Shown in pieces: positions 63,901 to 64,000 of a stretch of 64,000 nucleotides of DNA. The first letter of the stretch is position 1, and each line of letters opens with the position of its first letter. A program made the position numbers and the translations under genes. The stretch is from Aphanomyces cochlioides (taxonomy: Eukaryota > Oomycota > Saprolegniomycetes > Saprolegniales > Verrucalvaceae): assembly GCA_019828595.1 (NCBI GenBank), contig JAHQRK010000019.1, positions 1,240,001 to 1,304,000 of the forward strand. The letters are read 5' to 3'. Below the pieces are notes generated by a model. It saw nothing but the letters and a program-made list of their open reading frames with translations, was not told where the DNA came from and did no database searches.

Positions 63901-64000
63901 TTGTGACGGAATATATTGCTGAGCAGGGGTCATTGCCAGATTACGTGTATGAGTGCTCGAATGGTTCTCCTGTGCCTATGCACAAAGCAAATATTCACCA
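60957..64000 (+). CDS. LRR - coiled-coil - C2 protein (partial, runs off the end)
   Basis: The start is the ATG at 60957 (MINYYSSLILKDILQ). About ten exons are visible, with introns near 61240-61285, 61437-61485, 61580-61620, 61732-61770, 62236-62284, 62579-62624, 62913-62952, 63228-63266, 63478-63521 and 63752-63791. Leucine-rich repeats come first (LVSLNVSGHGI, LETLDLSGNFITQIP, LNLSGNGISVLK). A capping segment with ITDELRDKSRRRF follows, then long coiled coils (AAENLRLKSELEVKAQLLEN and others). A C2 domain then opens with LEVTLLSAVNLP and CDPYAVL and continues through VKTLYPVWEEDFVF to LGEVKIEVRSLW. The sequence continues past 64000. The LRR-plus-coil layout resembles centrosomal or ciliary proteins; the C2 suggests lipid or calcium binding. 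Function is inferred. Confidence 0.75.

Overview
The window reads as nuclear DNA of an oomycete, most likely a saprolegnialean (inference). Genes are dense on both strands and use the standard code. They are cut by many very short GT-AG introns (mostly 36-60 nt). The gene content fits a motile, flagellate stramenopile: an LC8 dynein light chain, class-E-like GPCR, MORN protein, LRR/coiled-coil/C2 protein and GT60 GlcNAc-transferases. Exon joins below were built by hand from splice sites, reading frame and family resemblance; no alignment or RNA evidence was available.

Layout. 0.3-5.3 kb: a GT60 cluster, two intact convergent copies around a decayed third. 6.0-8.1 kb: a Tc1/mariner element with TA ends nested inside a shorter inverted-repeat element. 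8.2-10.1 kb: convergent LC8 and PRP19. 10.1-12.3 kb: AT-rich non-coding DNA with a TTAA-flanked MITE. 12.3-16.8 kb: RIC1 carrying a PDZ and an acyl-CoA-binding domain inside its propeller region. 17.2-19.8 kb: a FAM13/RhoGAP-like protein and an unresolved membrane protein. 20.7-24.0 kb: a RING protein and a PH-kinase-RyR-RyR fusion. 24.4-30.4 kb: NOP16, a membrane esterase and hypothetical genes. 30.6-36 kb: ELP1 and TIM22. 36.2-40.7 kb: a molybdenum hydroxylase. 40.7-44.8 kb: a MORN protein and a secreted nine-repeat protein ending in a degenerate J domain. 45.0-48.2 kb: a GPCR and a type I membrane protein. 48.2-59.9 kb: one very large E3 ligase combining UBA, PCMT, SPRY and HECT domains. 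60.1-64 kb: small uncertain genes, then the LRR/coiled-coil/C2 gene running off the end.

There is no operon-like system. Two shared themes stand out. The first is unusual domain fusions: RIC1+PDZ+ACB, UBA+PCMT+SPRY+HECT, and PH+kinase+RyR. The second is a palindromic promoter-proximal motif (core TTATCCGGATAA), often doubled, close upstream of NOP16, ELP1, the giant E3 and at least one small gene. Housekeeping genes (splicing PRP19, ribosome biogenesis NOP16, tRNA-modifying ELP1, mitochondrial import TIM22, Golgi RIC1) are single and intact. The accessory material is the GT60 family and the transposons.
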